DNA from: Furcasterigmium furcatum
Lineage: Eukaryota; Ascomycota; Sordariomycetes; Glomerellales; Plectosphaerellaceae
Assembly (NCBI GenBank): GCA_001599815.1
Contig: BCIA01000004.1
Coordinates: 5,792,082 to 5,856,081 of the forward strand
DNA: 64,000 nucleotides
Reading direction: 5' to 3'
A model generated the notes under the pieces. That model was not told the DNA's origin, searched no databases, and saw nothing but the letters and a program-made list of their open reading frames with translations. Below, in pieces: positions 36,765-47,510 of the stretch (positions are counted from its first letter, which is position 1; each line of letters begins with the position of its first letter). The translations under genes and the position numbers were made by a program.

Positions 36765-38961
36765 ATGCTGGTTGTGAGTCGCGGCACATCACCGGTATCC
36801 GCCATCAACTAACATTGCTCTCCCAGTCCAAGCATGCCGCGGAGCTCTGCGCTCACCTCGTCAATGATTTCTTCGGCGAGCTTCCCGCTGTACGTCCCCC
36901 GTTGCCCCAGTTTGTCGACCGTCTTGGAAACTCACGCGATGGACTCCTCCACAGCGCATCATAGCCGTGCTCTTCGGCAAGGGCAAGTCGACAATCGTCC
37001 AAATCGTACAACACACCTCCCTATCTCCTCGAGCCGTGCGTCATGGGCTTGCTGTCCTAGTACAGCAGAATCTTCTCTTCGTCTATGCGGCTGCAGAGTC
37101 TCGAATCGCCAGCTACGAGGCGAATCCTGACGCCTGCTACAACCTTGCTCGCTCGGGCAAGATCATCGAGATGGTGGGTGAAGAGTTTGGTCCTGCAGAA
37201 GAAGAAGTCCTTCGCACCCTGGTGCAACTCGGCCATGCGCGGGTGTCCGATCTCGTCCAGGCCTTCGGGTTCCAGGCCGCCAATGGCGACGATGCGAGCA
37301 ATGGTCACCTTGTCAACGGTGACTCAAATACCCATTCGAAGGGAGCGGGGAATATCCATTCGCTCCGGGAGCTCTACGCGGTTCTAGGGCGTCTGGTCAT
37401 TGCCGAAATCATCGACCAGGTTGGACCCAAGACCCTCCGCAACCCCGACGATGTCTTCCGGGAGATCGAGGATGAAATCACAAAGACGCTTCCCGGCGAG
37501 AAGTCCACGGCCAAGCAAAAAGAGAAGATGAGAGACGCTGTCGTAGCTCAGTTTCAAGCCGCTCGAGAGGAAAGCAAGAAATTGAAGCGGCAACTGAGTC
37601 AGACAATGCCCCTCTCCGTGAAGCGACGGAAACTCTCCAACGGCGTGCACTCCAACGGCTCCGCCGCGTTGAGAGATGTGGCGCCCATTGATGTAAGCTG
37701 ACTAGCTGAGAGGATGACCATGTCGAGGATGCTGACCTGGATGATGTAGCCCAATGTCGTTCTGAAGGTCAACTTTGAGAAATGCTTGGTCGATTTGCGC
37801 AATCAATCCCTCTCGCAATACGCCTCTGACAGCCTCGGCGATGCCAGCGGTCAAGTCTACCTGACGCTCCTCCGGCTCCTGTCTGACAAGGTGGCTCGGT
37901 GTCGTTCAGATTCAAGCCTGGGAGAGTCCGATCATAATCTGACCGGAGACGACCACGATACTGTCAGCCATAGCCACAGCGCGGCTCAAACCAGCGTCAC
38001 ATCAATACAGATTTTTGATGCACTGGACGACTCAGTCAACCTCTCGTCGGGGGTTGGCAAGGCATCCAAGGACAAGATCGACTTCCGTACTGCTGAAAGA
38101 ATCAGAGGTGTCCCCAGGAACCCGACATACGATTCGGATGACTCCGACATGGAGATGCCCGTGGCGCATAGTGCCGTCCATGACTTGGATAGCGAAGAAG
38201 AAGAAGACCAAGCAGAAGAACAAGCAGAGGGTGAAGCGGAGGATGATGATGAGGCGCCCAGGTCGACAAGGGACAAAGGTCGTCGCGGTACCAAGGTCAA
38301 GTTCGACGAAGGAACTTCAAACAAGAACGCACGATTTGAGCAGATGCGCCAGCATCTGCTGTTGCTATGCCAAAGTCAGCAAGGATTTGTTAGGCATAGC
38401 GGCACCCAGGGCCGTGGCCAATGGACCGTTGACTTCAAGCACGTCATGGATGGTCTCAGACGGACGGAAGCTGATGCTGTCATCGAACAGACATTCGGCA
38501 GGCATGGGCTACGGCTGACGCGAATTTTGCGCAGCAAAGGCAAACTCGACGAGAAGACTCTGCCGGCACTGGCATTGATGAAGAAGGGAGATGTGCAGGG
38601 CAAGATGCTCGCTCTCCAGATGGCCGGCTTCGTCGATGTTCAGGAGGTGCCCCGCGACAACAGCCGCACGGCCAACCGAACCATGTTTTTCTGGTTCTAC
38701 GACGAAGAAAGAGTGCAAAGTCGACTTCTGGATGATCTCTACAAGACCATGCTGCGTTGTCTCCAGACGCTGGATGTCGAGAGACACCGCGAACGGAACA
38801 TACTCTCCTTCGTCGAAAGAAAAGATGTTCGTGGTAAAGAAGAAGAGGTCATGACCGCAGAGCACTACAACAAGTACAGCCGCTTCCTGGAGCTCCAGAG
38901 CAAGCTTCTCGGTCATGTCATGAGGCTCGATGACCTTGTCTCCGTGTTCAAGGACTTTTAG
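36765..38961 (+). CDS. RPC82: RNA polymerase III subunit Rpc82 (C82/RPC3)
   Basis: Four exons: 36765-36773, 36827-36889, 36955-37692 and 37750-38961, giving 673 residues. The first exon is only nine bases (Met-Leu-Val), joined to SKHAAELCAHLVNDFFGELP. The CTAAC branch site and CAG acceptor of intron 1 are clear, and the family starts in this way. Several winged-helix domains are expected; the first includes VLFGKGKSTIVQIVQHTSLS. A poly-acidic stretch (EEEEDQAEEQAEGEAEDDDE) sits in a long insertion before the later winged helices. The C-terminus includes YNKYSRFLELQSKLLGHVMR. Rpc82 forms the C82-C34-C31 subcomplex of polymerase III with Rpc34 and Rpc31 and helps promoter opening and initiation at tRNA and 5S genes. 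Confidence 0.93.
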
Positions 38962-39582
38962 CAGGATTGGGGAAGGGCCATTGGTGGGCTAAGGTACTCG
39001 TGGCGCAGATGGATACTTGCATTGCACCCCGAACGAAGAGCATTGAATGATACCTCGATCGCCCTGGGTAGTGATGACGCGATGTTGCCATAGAATGGGC
39101 TTCTGCCTGAGAAATCTGTGTCATCGTTATTCAGCTAATCCGACACGGCATGACACCGGGCGGGTCGAGATCGTGTGTATGCCAGCCAGGGAGATAAACG
39201 GAGTGGTGCTCCACGTGAGCTGTAAATCAACTCCGTAGTACCCCTGGCACTGCATGCCAAGGAAGCTATGCCCAATAGGGCGTTTAGGGCAGGCGGTGTT
39301 GTAGGGTGGCACGCTCCAATCGCATGGATGGCAGCTGCAAATCATCCGACGCCGGAAGGGCCAGGAAAAAAAGTTACCCCCAATCCCTCTACACTTGAAG
39401 AAGATATCCTCGCCCGTACAACGAACAGCCATTCCGACGTTGGGAGCCAACGAACACGCTGACTCTGACGGCGGCGACCCGAAAGATCTTCCTCTTCCAG
39501 CGAGTCAACGCTTTCCTCGCCATTTCAAGCTTGATTGAGACCCCAATCGCCCCAACCTGCAACCATACTGCACCGAGTCATC

Positions 39583-40859
39583 ATGTCTCCCCCTCAGGCA
39601 ATGAGCAGCCGCGAGAAGGAGTCCAATGTCGCTCGACTCCTCGGCTCAGGTTAGAGCAATCCAGACTCCTTTTCTTGGGTCAATAGTGCTGACGACTCGA
39701 AGGAACTGCGGGCATTGCGGAGCTGGCCGTCTTCCACCCTGTACCTCTCCCATCCTTCATTATTGGGACCACGCGAAAATAAACTAACCAGGGCCCTTCA
39801 CAGGTCGATACGGTCGCGAAGCGCCTGATGAGCAACCAAACGAAGATCGCGAATGCGGCGGAACTAAACAAGGTTATCTTTAAAGAAACCGCCAACGCTG
39901 CTGTCAGCCAGAAATTCGTATCGCTGTTCCCAGGTCTCGGCTATGCTGCTGGCTACAAGGTGGGTGTTCTGGCCGGAAGTAGGCGGCAAGCGGCTGACCT
40001 TGGCAACGCGATCAGGTTCTGCAAAGAATATACAAGTATGGCGGTCAGCCCGTGGCCAGGGACTACTTGGCCAAGCATTACGGTGGCGATTTCGAGCAGG
40101 CGTTCGGCAAGAAGACTGGCAAGGCCATCATGCACTCGACAGCAGGAAGGTCAGTGGCAGGGCGCGTCGATGAATTCTACCTTGGAAAGGGGACCTGACC
40201 TTGATATGATAGTTTGATCGGCATCGGCGAGATTGTTCTTCTTCCTCTCGACGTCCTCAAGATCAAGAGGCAGACCAACCCGGAAGCCTTCCGTGGTCGA
40301 GGAGTGTTCAAGATTGTCGCAGACGAAGGTTTTGGCCTGTACAGGGGCTGGGGCTGGACAGCTGCCCGCAATGCGCCGGGCTCTTTTGCTGTGAGTGCTG
40401 GCCATCTATGAAGCCGAGATTATGACGTCGTACTTACATGTTCCTTCTTCCTTCAGCTGTTTGGTGGTTCTGCCTTTGCTAAGGAGTTCCTGTTCGGCCT
40501 TGAAGACTACAACAAGGCGTCGTGGTTCCAGAACTTTATTGCTTCAATTGCCGGCGCCTCGGCTTCGCTGGTCGTCTCTGCGCCTCTGGACGTAATCAAG
40601 ACTCGTATTCAGAACCGCAACTTCGAGAACCCGGAGAGCGGTTTCCGGATCCTGACCAACATGGCCAAGCACGAGGGATTCTCCAGCTTCTTCAAGGGTC
40701 TTATCCCCAAGGTACGCATTACACCAGATACACCGATACTCTGTACGTACTGTATTCTTACACAGACCACAGCTTCTCATGACCGGGCCGAAGCTGGTCT
40801 TCTCTTTCTGGCTCGCCCAGACCTTGATCCCTGCCTTTGACGGGATGATACCCAAATAA
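39583..40859 (+). CDS. GGC1: Mitochondrial GTP/GDP carrier
   Basis: Seven exons: 39583-39649, 39703-39740, 39804-39959, 40016-40149, 40213-40390, 40457-40711 and 40773-40859, giving 304 residues. It is a three-repeat mitochondrial carrier with the signature sequences HPVDTVAKR, LPLDVLKIKR and APLDVIKTR at the ends of the odd helices. The stretch GEIVLLPLDVLKIKRQTNPE and the RGWGWTAARNAPGSFALFGG stretch are typical of Ggc1 rather than other carriers. Ggc1 exchanges cytosolic GTP for matrix GDP across the inner membrane and affects iron homeostasis in yeast. All introns are 50-66 nt with good signals, and the residue order across all six junctions is continuous with the family. Confidence 0.94.
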
Positions 40860-41549
40860 GAATAGACGCCATGGGGCGCATGTTGGAACGCTGCCGTTTC
40901 ACCTCTTGCTTGCAGGATCAAGGTCACAATGGACGACTTAGATGGTTATTTAAGGGGAGGGGTCAAGAGGTGGCCATTCTTCGCATGATCTCCTGTTGGG
41001 ATTCTTGTATCATAGATTTAGAGTGTATCTTAATTCTCCATCTCCATCAGGCGGCGCCACGATATGAGGTGTGGAAGCACAATCTGTCAGCAGGCATGTC
41101 ACGTGATCCCTTCACACAGCAGCGGGGGTACAGTCGACTTGCGGCACCCGGTGAGTGGGTGTTGCCTGGCAACCAACGACAACAACTTAGTGCCCAATCG
41201 CAAGCCACCTCATCCAAGGTAGTGACAACACGCGCTGCCATTGACTCCCGAACCCTTGCCACGGAGTGATACGCTGCGCCCATATGATGACACCACGCGC
41301 CCGAGGAAAACCACGTCCCTTGCCAATTCGCATCTTCATCTCGAGGCGTAGATCCAATCGTGTCGCTACCATTCTCTCCTGGCTCCCTTCTTCGCCTGCG
41401 CTTTTGAACCTTTGGTATCCCAGCAGTCGCATCGAATCCGCGAACCATTTGCCTACATTCCAACAAGCGAAACAAAAGGGCACCGGCGGCGTCCACTTCA
41501 ATACCCCACCCTTCATTCCTCAGGGCGTCTATCTTTCTATCAAGTGAGG

Positions 41550-44500
41550 ATGCCCTCATCTGTGGAGCGAGACGCTCCTCGCGATGGGGAGCGTTACCTC
41601 CGACATCAGCACTCGGCTTCGTCAGACCAGGGAAGGGCTCTGATTCCCATGTACGCGAAACCATTCTCTCCATCACACATATCTCTGTCTTTGAATCAAC
41701 TAACAGGAGGAAGGTGGGACAGTTCCGATCCCGAAAGAGCACCTCCCCCTCTCCCGTTGAACCCCCAGTCGCCCAGTGTCTCGCCGCGCAAGGGAACCTC
41801 GAGCGCGATACAGTCGGCGCACGCTACCCTCGCCGAGAGGGCCCGAGAAAGCAGCGGGAGCACGGGGCCCATGGTCAAGCGGCAAACAGACATGTCGCCA
41901 GATAAGTCCCTCGTCAAGAGCTCCCACCACCGCCGGATGCAGTCTCTACACACGGGCACCGTTAGAGATCTCAGTATGCTTCTCGAGGGCGGGCAACAAA
42001 CCCCGCTCTCTCCAACCAAGCCACCAGACAGGTCGACCAGGCCTTCGACGCCGGCCAACGCTGTGGAAGGCGGAGACTCCAGGCACGCTGAAAGGGAGCT
42101 GCCGCCCTCATCCCCCGTACCAGGCCCGAGCCTGACACCCATCGTGCGTCCAACAGTCAGAAGGCCACAGCAAAGCATCCTTGGCGAGAACGCTCCGCCG
42201 CAATCTGCCACCATGTTGGCTCTCCAGAGCACGCCGACAAACCAGCCGCCGCGAGAGCTTCCTGAGGCTCCGCTCGCTAACATATCCAATGGCCCCAGCG
42301 CCCTCGTCAAGTCAGTACCCAACATCGATGGCCTCTCAAGCCAGATCCTGAGCCTCACGAGCATCGCCACCGCCTTGCAAAAAGACATCGCACAGCTCAG
42401 CCGCCGAAGCCGGGACAACGCCACAGATCTCCTCAGCCTCAAGGAAGCCACAAACGCAAGGGACGAGGATATCCGCCGGAGCCTTCGCGAGGTCATAACA
42501 AACTTCAACGAAAGCCCCCGGCCCAGCTCCCGGGATCCGTATAATACAGGCCTCTTCTTGGATAACAAGCCGCACCTGCAACACGGATCAGCTCCCCACG
42601 CCCAAGCCAAGGTCGCGAGGCCGTTTTCACTTCCTCGCATCCCGTCGCCGAACTCGTTTGCGACCTCGATTGACCGTGAAACCCTGAGCACGCCGTCACA
42701 ATGCTCCCATGATACGTCGGGGTCCATCGCAATCATGGAGAAAATCCTTCAAGACATGGGTACCAAACAAGGCCACGAGCTTCTGCTCACTCGCCTCTCG
42801 CAGGTATCGGAAAAGGTCGCTGGGCTTGCCTCGGCCACAAAGGTCGAGGAACTCATTGCCATGACGAAGAAATCTTCCGAGCAAGCAATCGTTCCCCATG
42901 CGGCCCGGAGCCTGAGCCCCGAGTCCAACAACGGGTCACAGGGACTGATGGCCCAGCGTGTCGAGATGTTGCTCCGCAACGAGAATGGGCGCAGGTCCTC
43001 TGCGCCAGGCACTCCCACCCCAGACATCCTGAATGACGATTTCATCAAAATGATCCGCTCGATCAAGGACAGCGTTTCCCAGAGCGGGGGAATGACTGCC
43101 GAGGTCAAGGCTCTTGTGCGCGAGCTACGCGGAGAGGTGCTGGGCATGGGGCGAGAGATTGGACGGAGACTCGAAGATGCCAACAAGAACGAGGAGAGCG
43201 CCGAAGACAGTTCTCGAGAAGAGATGACCCGCATTGTCGACGAAGGCCTCGAGCAGATGAAAGGCCAGATGGACGATTTGATTCAGGCATACCACCAGCA
43301 AACGACTGCCCTGTCCTCGAGTCGCTCCAACGAGGTGGATTACCAGGAAATTTATAATGCCATGAGGGCAGCACTTCGAGACTCTCAGAAGTCAGACGCC
43401 AAAGCGCCACAAGAGCCGGAGCTCAGCAGGGAAGACGTCGTCGAAGCTGTCAGAATCGCATGGGAGGAGTACAAGCCAGAGGTCGAAGTTGTGGATCATG
43501 GTCTCGGCAAGGAGGAGGTTCTGGAATACCTAAAGGAAGGTCTCCGTGACCACGCCAGCGCCGGCGAGAGACCGCCCGGAGCAACGAGAGACGAGGTATT
43601 CCAGGCTGTGGTGGAGGGTTTGAAGCATTTTGTGCCACCTCGCATGGATTCAGCAGCAAGCCTATCTCGCGACGAGATCCTCGATGCAGTGCGCGAATGT
43701 CTCGAAGAGTTCGAATTCCCCGTCGCTCCGTCGGCCATCAACGCGGAACTAACGCGAGACGACATGGTTCACGCCGTCAAGGAGGGTCTCAATGGATTCG
43801 ACTTTCCCCAACCGAGCACCCAACACGCAGCAGTTGCTGGCTCGACAGAAGTGGGGGACCGCTTGGAGGAACTCATGAGCTTCATGCAACAAGAGTTCAA
43901 GACTGTGTCGGACGAGGCTAAGCAGAACATGGCCGCCAACGGCCGTGACACTGAGCAAGTCCTTGACGCAACCAAGGACGGCTTAGAAAAGCTCCGCGTT
44001 GACCTTGAGGATTGCATCCTGGAGGCTACCAGCCGGCTTCCCTCGACAGGGCAGCCAGAGCTCCTCGGTGCTTTATCGAACTCGCTCGACGCGTTCAGGG
44101 ACGACATCGCTGGACTGCTAGCCAAGTCTACAGATGACTCGAAGGCCGTCATTGAATCCCGCCTGGATTCTCTGCACGAAACCGTCAACTCGTCAATGGT
44201 TCCCGTCACACCTCAAGGCGGGCATGCGGAGATTCTGGAAGCTGTGAAGACTGGCCTGGACTCCCTTAGAGCCGAGATCCATCGACCGCTAGCTGGAACC
44301 ACCGAGGTTCTCGATGCTCTTCACGAGGGCTTGGCTGATCTGCGGATCAGCATCGATAAGGTTGGCAACAAGCCAATGGATCTCACTGCCAACGACGAGA
44401 TTCTAGATGCCCTGAAGGCTGGGCTTGACGGTGTGCGCTCCGATATCGACGGATTGCGCGAGGAAAGCCGCGATGCCAAGGCGGTCACGACAATGAACGA

Positions 44501-47204
44501 CAACGCCGTCGTCCCAGCCGAGCCTAACGGCATCCTTCGGCATGATGACATCAAAAATCTGGAGGTTCTGATCACCCAACTCCGGATCAAGGTCGAGGCC
44601 ATTTCCCCGGAAGTGGAACAAGCATCGTCCAGCACTGGTGTCTCAAAGGACGACCTGTCTCGTCTCGAAGACATGTTGGGCCACATGGCCGAGTCTGTGA
44701 ATGGCATGAGCAGCGAGCGCGAGGCACCTCGGGCCGCCTCGGACGCTGCATCTCGCGAGGATGTGGAAGCAATCGAGACGATTCTCCGGAACACGAAAGC
44801 CAGGTTGGACGACCTCATCGATGGCGATCAGGCCGTCAGGAAGGACCAGCTGGATAGTCTCCAGGCTCTTCTTGATGAAACACGCGGCGCCGTTGAGAAC
44901 GTAACCTCTCAACTCGACAATTTGCCGCTCAGGGCCGATCTAGCTGCTATCGAGGCTGCAGTAGCACAGGTGTCCAGCGAGTTTGGTGAGATGAAGGAGC
45001 AGGCAGCGAAAGGGCTCGAGGATCCGGAGAGGGTCACCAAGACCAATGTCGAAGCCGTCGAGACGATCTGTCGCGACATCAAGACAGCGCTGGCTGAGAC
45101 TCTCAGGGCTGATTTAGCCGCTCTGGCATCCGAGGAAGATGTACAGAACCTTGGTATCAGCTTCGAGGAGCTCAAAGAGCGACTTGACGCTGCCAGCGAG
45201 CTCAACAACAAAGCGTTTGAAGATCGGCAAGCTGAGATAGTAGGCGTCGGTGAGCGAGTGTCTGACGTCAAGGCAATCCTTGAAGAGTTCCAAGAATCGG
45301 CCAAGGGTAAGCTCGAAGATGGCGCAACCGGCATTGACGCCCTTGGCAAGCTTCTCGAAAACATCTCCGAAATCGCCACCCAGAACTCGACTGTGGGACA
45401 AGACTTGAAAGAGCTCTCGGAAGCCATGAAGGCCGAGTTTGAAGAGTCCAAGGCCAGCATGGTAGGCGCCAAAATGGACGCCGACGAGAAGCTCCAACAA
45501 GCGGCCGATGGCTTGGGTGCCAGGATTGACGAGAAGGTCACTGAACTCCTCGCCAAGTACGACGACTTCCAAACTGCTGCGGAGGAACGTGCCAAAGCAG
45601 GAGAGGCTCGAGACCTGGAGACGGAGCAAGCGGTACTTAGCGCCAAAACTGTGACAGACGAAGTCAAGTCCTTGGTAGACACACTCGGATTGGCCGTCAC
45701 GGACTCCCTCGAGAAGATGGAGGAGGCATCAAAGACCGTCTTCAACAAGGTGGAGGAACTCACCGTCCGGACTGAGGAGAACCACGTGGACGGTAAATCC
45801 GAGCATCAGCAGACGCGCGACCAGGTAAAGCTCGCCGTTGACGCGGTACAAGGACTCCAGGGCCACATCGGCGAGAATCAACCGAAGATTCTCGAGGCCA
45901 TCAAGGACGTCTTGCTCATTGTGGGACAGCACTACGAGCATTCGAAGAGCTCGTCGGCGGAAATTGAGAACAAAATCATCACCACTCAGAGAGCCGAGCC
46001 ACCTCTTCTTCCTCCGGTTGAGAAATACGACGACACCTCCATGCAGGAGAAGCTCGACAGGCTCATGGGCGAGAAGTATGACGACAGTTCTATGCATGAG
46101 AAGCTCGACAAGCTCGTGGGCCACACCGCCTCTGCTGAAAAGGCATTCGCGCAGCTGGACACATTAGACCAAGTGCACCAACAAGTGCTGCAAACTGCCA
46201 GCGAGATCTCGAACTTCCTCTCAGGCCAAGTGAAGCAAATCACTGAAGCAAGCGAGGATAGGGAGAAAGCTTTGCAGGAGACAAATCTCGCGCTCGAGCG
46301 CCAGACAGCACAGAAGGAGCAAGTGCAGGCGAGCCTTCTCAACCTTCGCGAGGAGGAGAATGCACTCAAGCAATCTATTCTCAAGATGAAGGAGGATCAG
46401 GAGATGATGGCTCGGCAGAAGACAAAGCTCACTGCGGACGTTTCGTCACTGGAGACGGCCCTTCGGCTGCGACGCGAAGAGTTGCAGGATATGGAAGTCC
46501 GCGCCGAGGGACTGGAACGGAGGATATTGGAGGGTGTCATGGATCATTCCCGCATCTTGCTGATGTCCAAGGCGGCAAAAAACCAAGAAGCCATGAGCCG
46601 CAAGCGAGTCAGGACACAGAAGCCCCCTCGTGATGCGCAGGCATCCGACCAGCCTGGCCCACCCACAGTTCCAATCACTCTATCAACGAAGAGGAACCTC
46701 GCTCCCCCTAGCCAGAACCCGCAGGCCCGGCGCATTTTGTCCCTCAGTCAGATCAACAACAACGCCGTCTCGTCAGGGGTCAAACGGAGCCAGAGCGTCA
46801 GAACACCGGCCGCTCGTTCCCTCCGCAAAAGCAGTTGGGCTGGAGGTGCCAACAGGGACGGTAATGCGCTTGGCAAGGAAAACGTTTCTGCCCGGGGAAT
46901 CGATGAGGAGCCAGAGGTCGACGGCCACGATGGCCACGATAGCCGCGCACTCATTGGCTTCCTTCCCGTCATTGAGGGCTCCGCGGCAGACGATGATACC
47001 AGAAGCGAGGCAGGCACACTTCGACGCAGTAGCCACGGCACAACGATCGTCACGGAGAGTGCCACGGATGACATGATCTCAGACGAAGATCGTGGCACGG
47101 AACCGAACTGCACAGACGACGAAGATGGACTCAGTCTGCACACGGATATTGAGGCGAGGGGTGATGAGGTGATAGTGTATGGGGAGCCTGCGGTGGTCGC
47201 GTGA
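41550..47204 (+). CDS. Giant coiled-coil protein, unnamed
   Basis: A single exon of 1,884 residues from the first in-frame ATG. I do not recognise a named family. The N-terminal 280 residues are Ser/Pro-rich, with a short basic/Pro block (PERAPPPLPLNPQSPS). From about residue 285 almost everything is heptad-rich coiled coil. In the region encoded by 43420-44480 about ten degenerate copies of a motif like [D/E][E/D][I/V]L[D/E]A[V/L]K[E/T/A]GL recur every 25-65 residues. A 17-residue tandem duplication (KYDD[T/S]SM) follows at 46020-46121, then a final coiled coil and a Ser/Arg-rich tail. Size and architecture suggest a structural role such as septal, cytoskeletal or spindle-associated scaffold, but this is inference only. 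Confidence 0.88.
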   Translation: MPSSVERDAPRDGERYLRHQHSASSDQGRALIPMYAKPFSPSHISLSLNQLTGGRWDSSDPERAPPPLPLNPQSPSVSPRKGTSSAIQSAHATLAERARESSGSTGPMVKRQTDMSPDKSLVKSSHHRRMQSLHTGTVRDLSMLLEGGQQTPLSPTKPPDRSTRPSTPANAVEGGDSRHAERELPPSSPVPGPSLTPIVRPTVRRPQQSILGENAPPQSATMLALQSTPTNQPPRELPEAPLANISNGPSALVKSVPNIDGLSSQILSLTSIATALQKDIAQLSRRSRDNATDLLSLKEATNARDEDIRRSLREVITNFNESPRPSSRDPYNTGLFLDNKPHLQHGSAPHAQAKVARPFSLPRIPSPNSFATSIDRETLSTPSQCSHDTSGSIAIMEKILQDMGTKQGHELLLTRLSQVSEKVAGLASATKVEELIAMTKKSSEQAIVPHAARSLSPESNNGSQGLMAQRVEMLLRNENGRRSSAPGTPTPDILNDDFIKMIRSIKDSVSQSGGMTAEVKALVRELRGEVLGMGREIGRRLEDANKNEESAEDSSREEMTRIVDEGLEQMKGQMDDLIQAYHQQTTALSSSRSNEVDYQEIYNAMRAALRDSQKSDAKAPQEPELSREDVVEAVRIAWEEYKPEVEVVDHGLGKEEVLEYLKEGLRDHASAGERPPGATRDEVFQAVVEGLKHFVPPRMDSAASLSRDEILDAVRECLEEFEFPVAPSAINAELTRDDMVHAVKEGLNGFDFPQPSTQHAAVAGSTEVGDRLEELMSFMQQEFKTVSDEAKQNMAANGRDTEQVLDATKDGLEKLRVDLEDCILEATSRLPSTGQPELLGALSNSLDAFRDDIAGLLAKSTDDSKAVIESRLDSLHETVNSSMVPVTPQGGHAEILEAVKTGLDSLRAEIHRPLAGTTEVLDALHEGLADLRISIDKVGNKPMDLTANDEILDALKAGLDGVRSDIDGLREESRDAKAVTTMNDNAVVPAEPNGILRHDDIKNLEVLITQLRIKVEAISPEVEQASSSTGVSKDDLSRLEDMLGHMAESVNGMSSEREAPRAASDAASREDVEAIETILRNTKARLDDLIDGDQAVRKDQLDSLQALLDETRGAVENVTSQLDNLPLRADLAAIEAAVAQVSSEFGEMKEQAAKGLEDPERVTKTNVEAVETICRDIKTALAETLRADLAALASEEDVQNLGISFEELKERLDAASELNNKAFEDRQAEIVGVGERVSDVKAILEEFQESAKGKLEDGATGIDALGKLLENISEIATQNSTVGQDLKELSEAMKAEFEESKASMVGAKMDADEKLQQAADGLGARIDEKVTELLAKYDDFQTAAEERAKAGEARDLETEQAVLSAKTVTDEVKSLVDTLGLAVTDSLEKMEEASKTVFNKVEELTVRTEENHVDGKSEHQQTRDQVKLAVDAVQGLQGHIGENQPKILEAIKDVLLIVGQHYEHSKSSSAEIENKIITTQRAEPPLLPPVEKYDDTSMQEKLDRLMGEKYDDSSMHEKLDKLVGHTASAEKAFAQLDTLDQVHQQVLQTASEISNFLSGQVKQITEASEDREKALQETNLALERQTAQKEQVQASLLNLREEENALKQSILKMKEDQEMMARQKTKLTADVSSLETALRLRREELQDMEVRAEGLERRILEGVMDHSRILLMSKAAKNQEAMSRKRVRTQKPPRDAQASDQPGPPTVPITLSTKRNLAPPSQNPQARRILSLSQINNNAVSSGVKRSQSVRTPAARSLRKSSWAGGANRDGNALGKENVSARGIDEEPEVDGHDGHDSRALIGFLPVIEGSAADDDTRSEAGTLRRSSHGTTIVTESATDDMISDEDRGTEPNCTDDEDGLSLHTDIEARGDEVIVYGEPAVVA
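46020..46121 (+). repeat. 51-bp tandem duplication in the giant coiled-coil gene
   Basis: Two adjacent 51-base units (46020-46070 and 46071-46121) encode 17 residues each, beginning EKYDDTSMQEKL and EKYDDSSMHEKL. Several differences are synonymous (GAC/TAT third-position changes), so the copies have diverged under protein-level constraint. Confidence 0.85.
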
Positions 47205-47510
47205 GCACCACTTTTGTAGTTTCTATTGCTCTCTGATGCTGAGAGGGTCAGCAACGGGGTTTGGTTCAAAGATTGTTCGACACTGGTTGGTTTCGTTGGG
47301 ACGAGTAGTGATACTTGACGATAGCAATGAATTATGTCTCCTGGCCAGGAGACCAGTACTCGTACACTTGATGGATGATCTGGGTATGATAGCCCGACCT
47401 ACCGCTAACACGTTGTTACAAAGTCCCAAAGACGCCGGAGGACCGAGGTTTAATGTGTGACACAAGAATTTTCTTGGATACGCCGAGCCACTGGAGAGTC
47501 GGTTGAACGC

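Noticed and set aside
41651..41706. Possible intron (GTACGC to AACTAACAG) near the start of the giant coiled-coil gene
   Set aside because: The branch site is only a few bases from the AG, and removing 56 nt breaks the long frame. The frame that would fit has a TGA just upstream.
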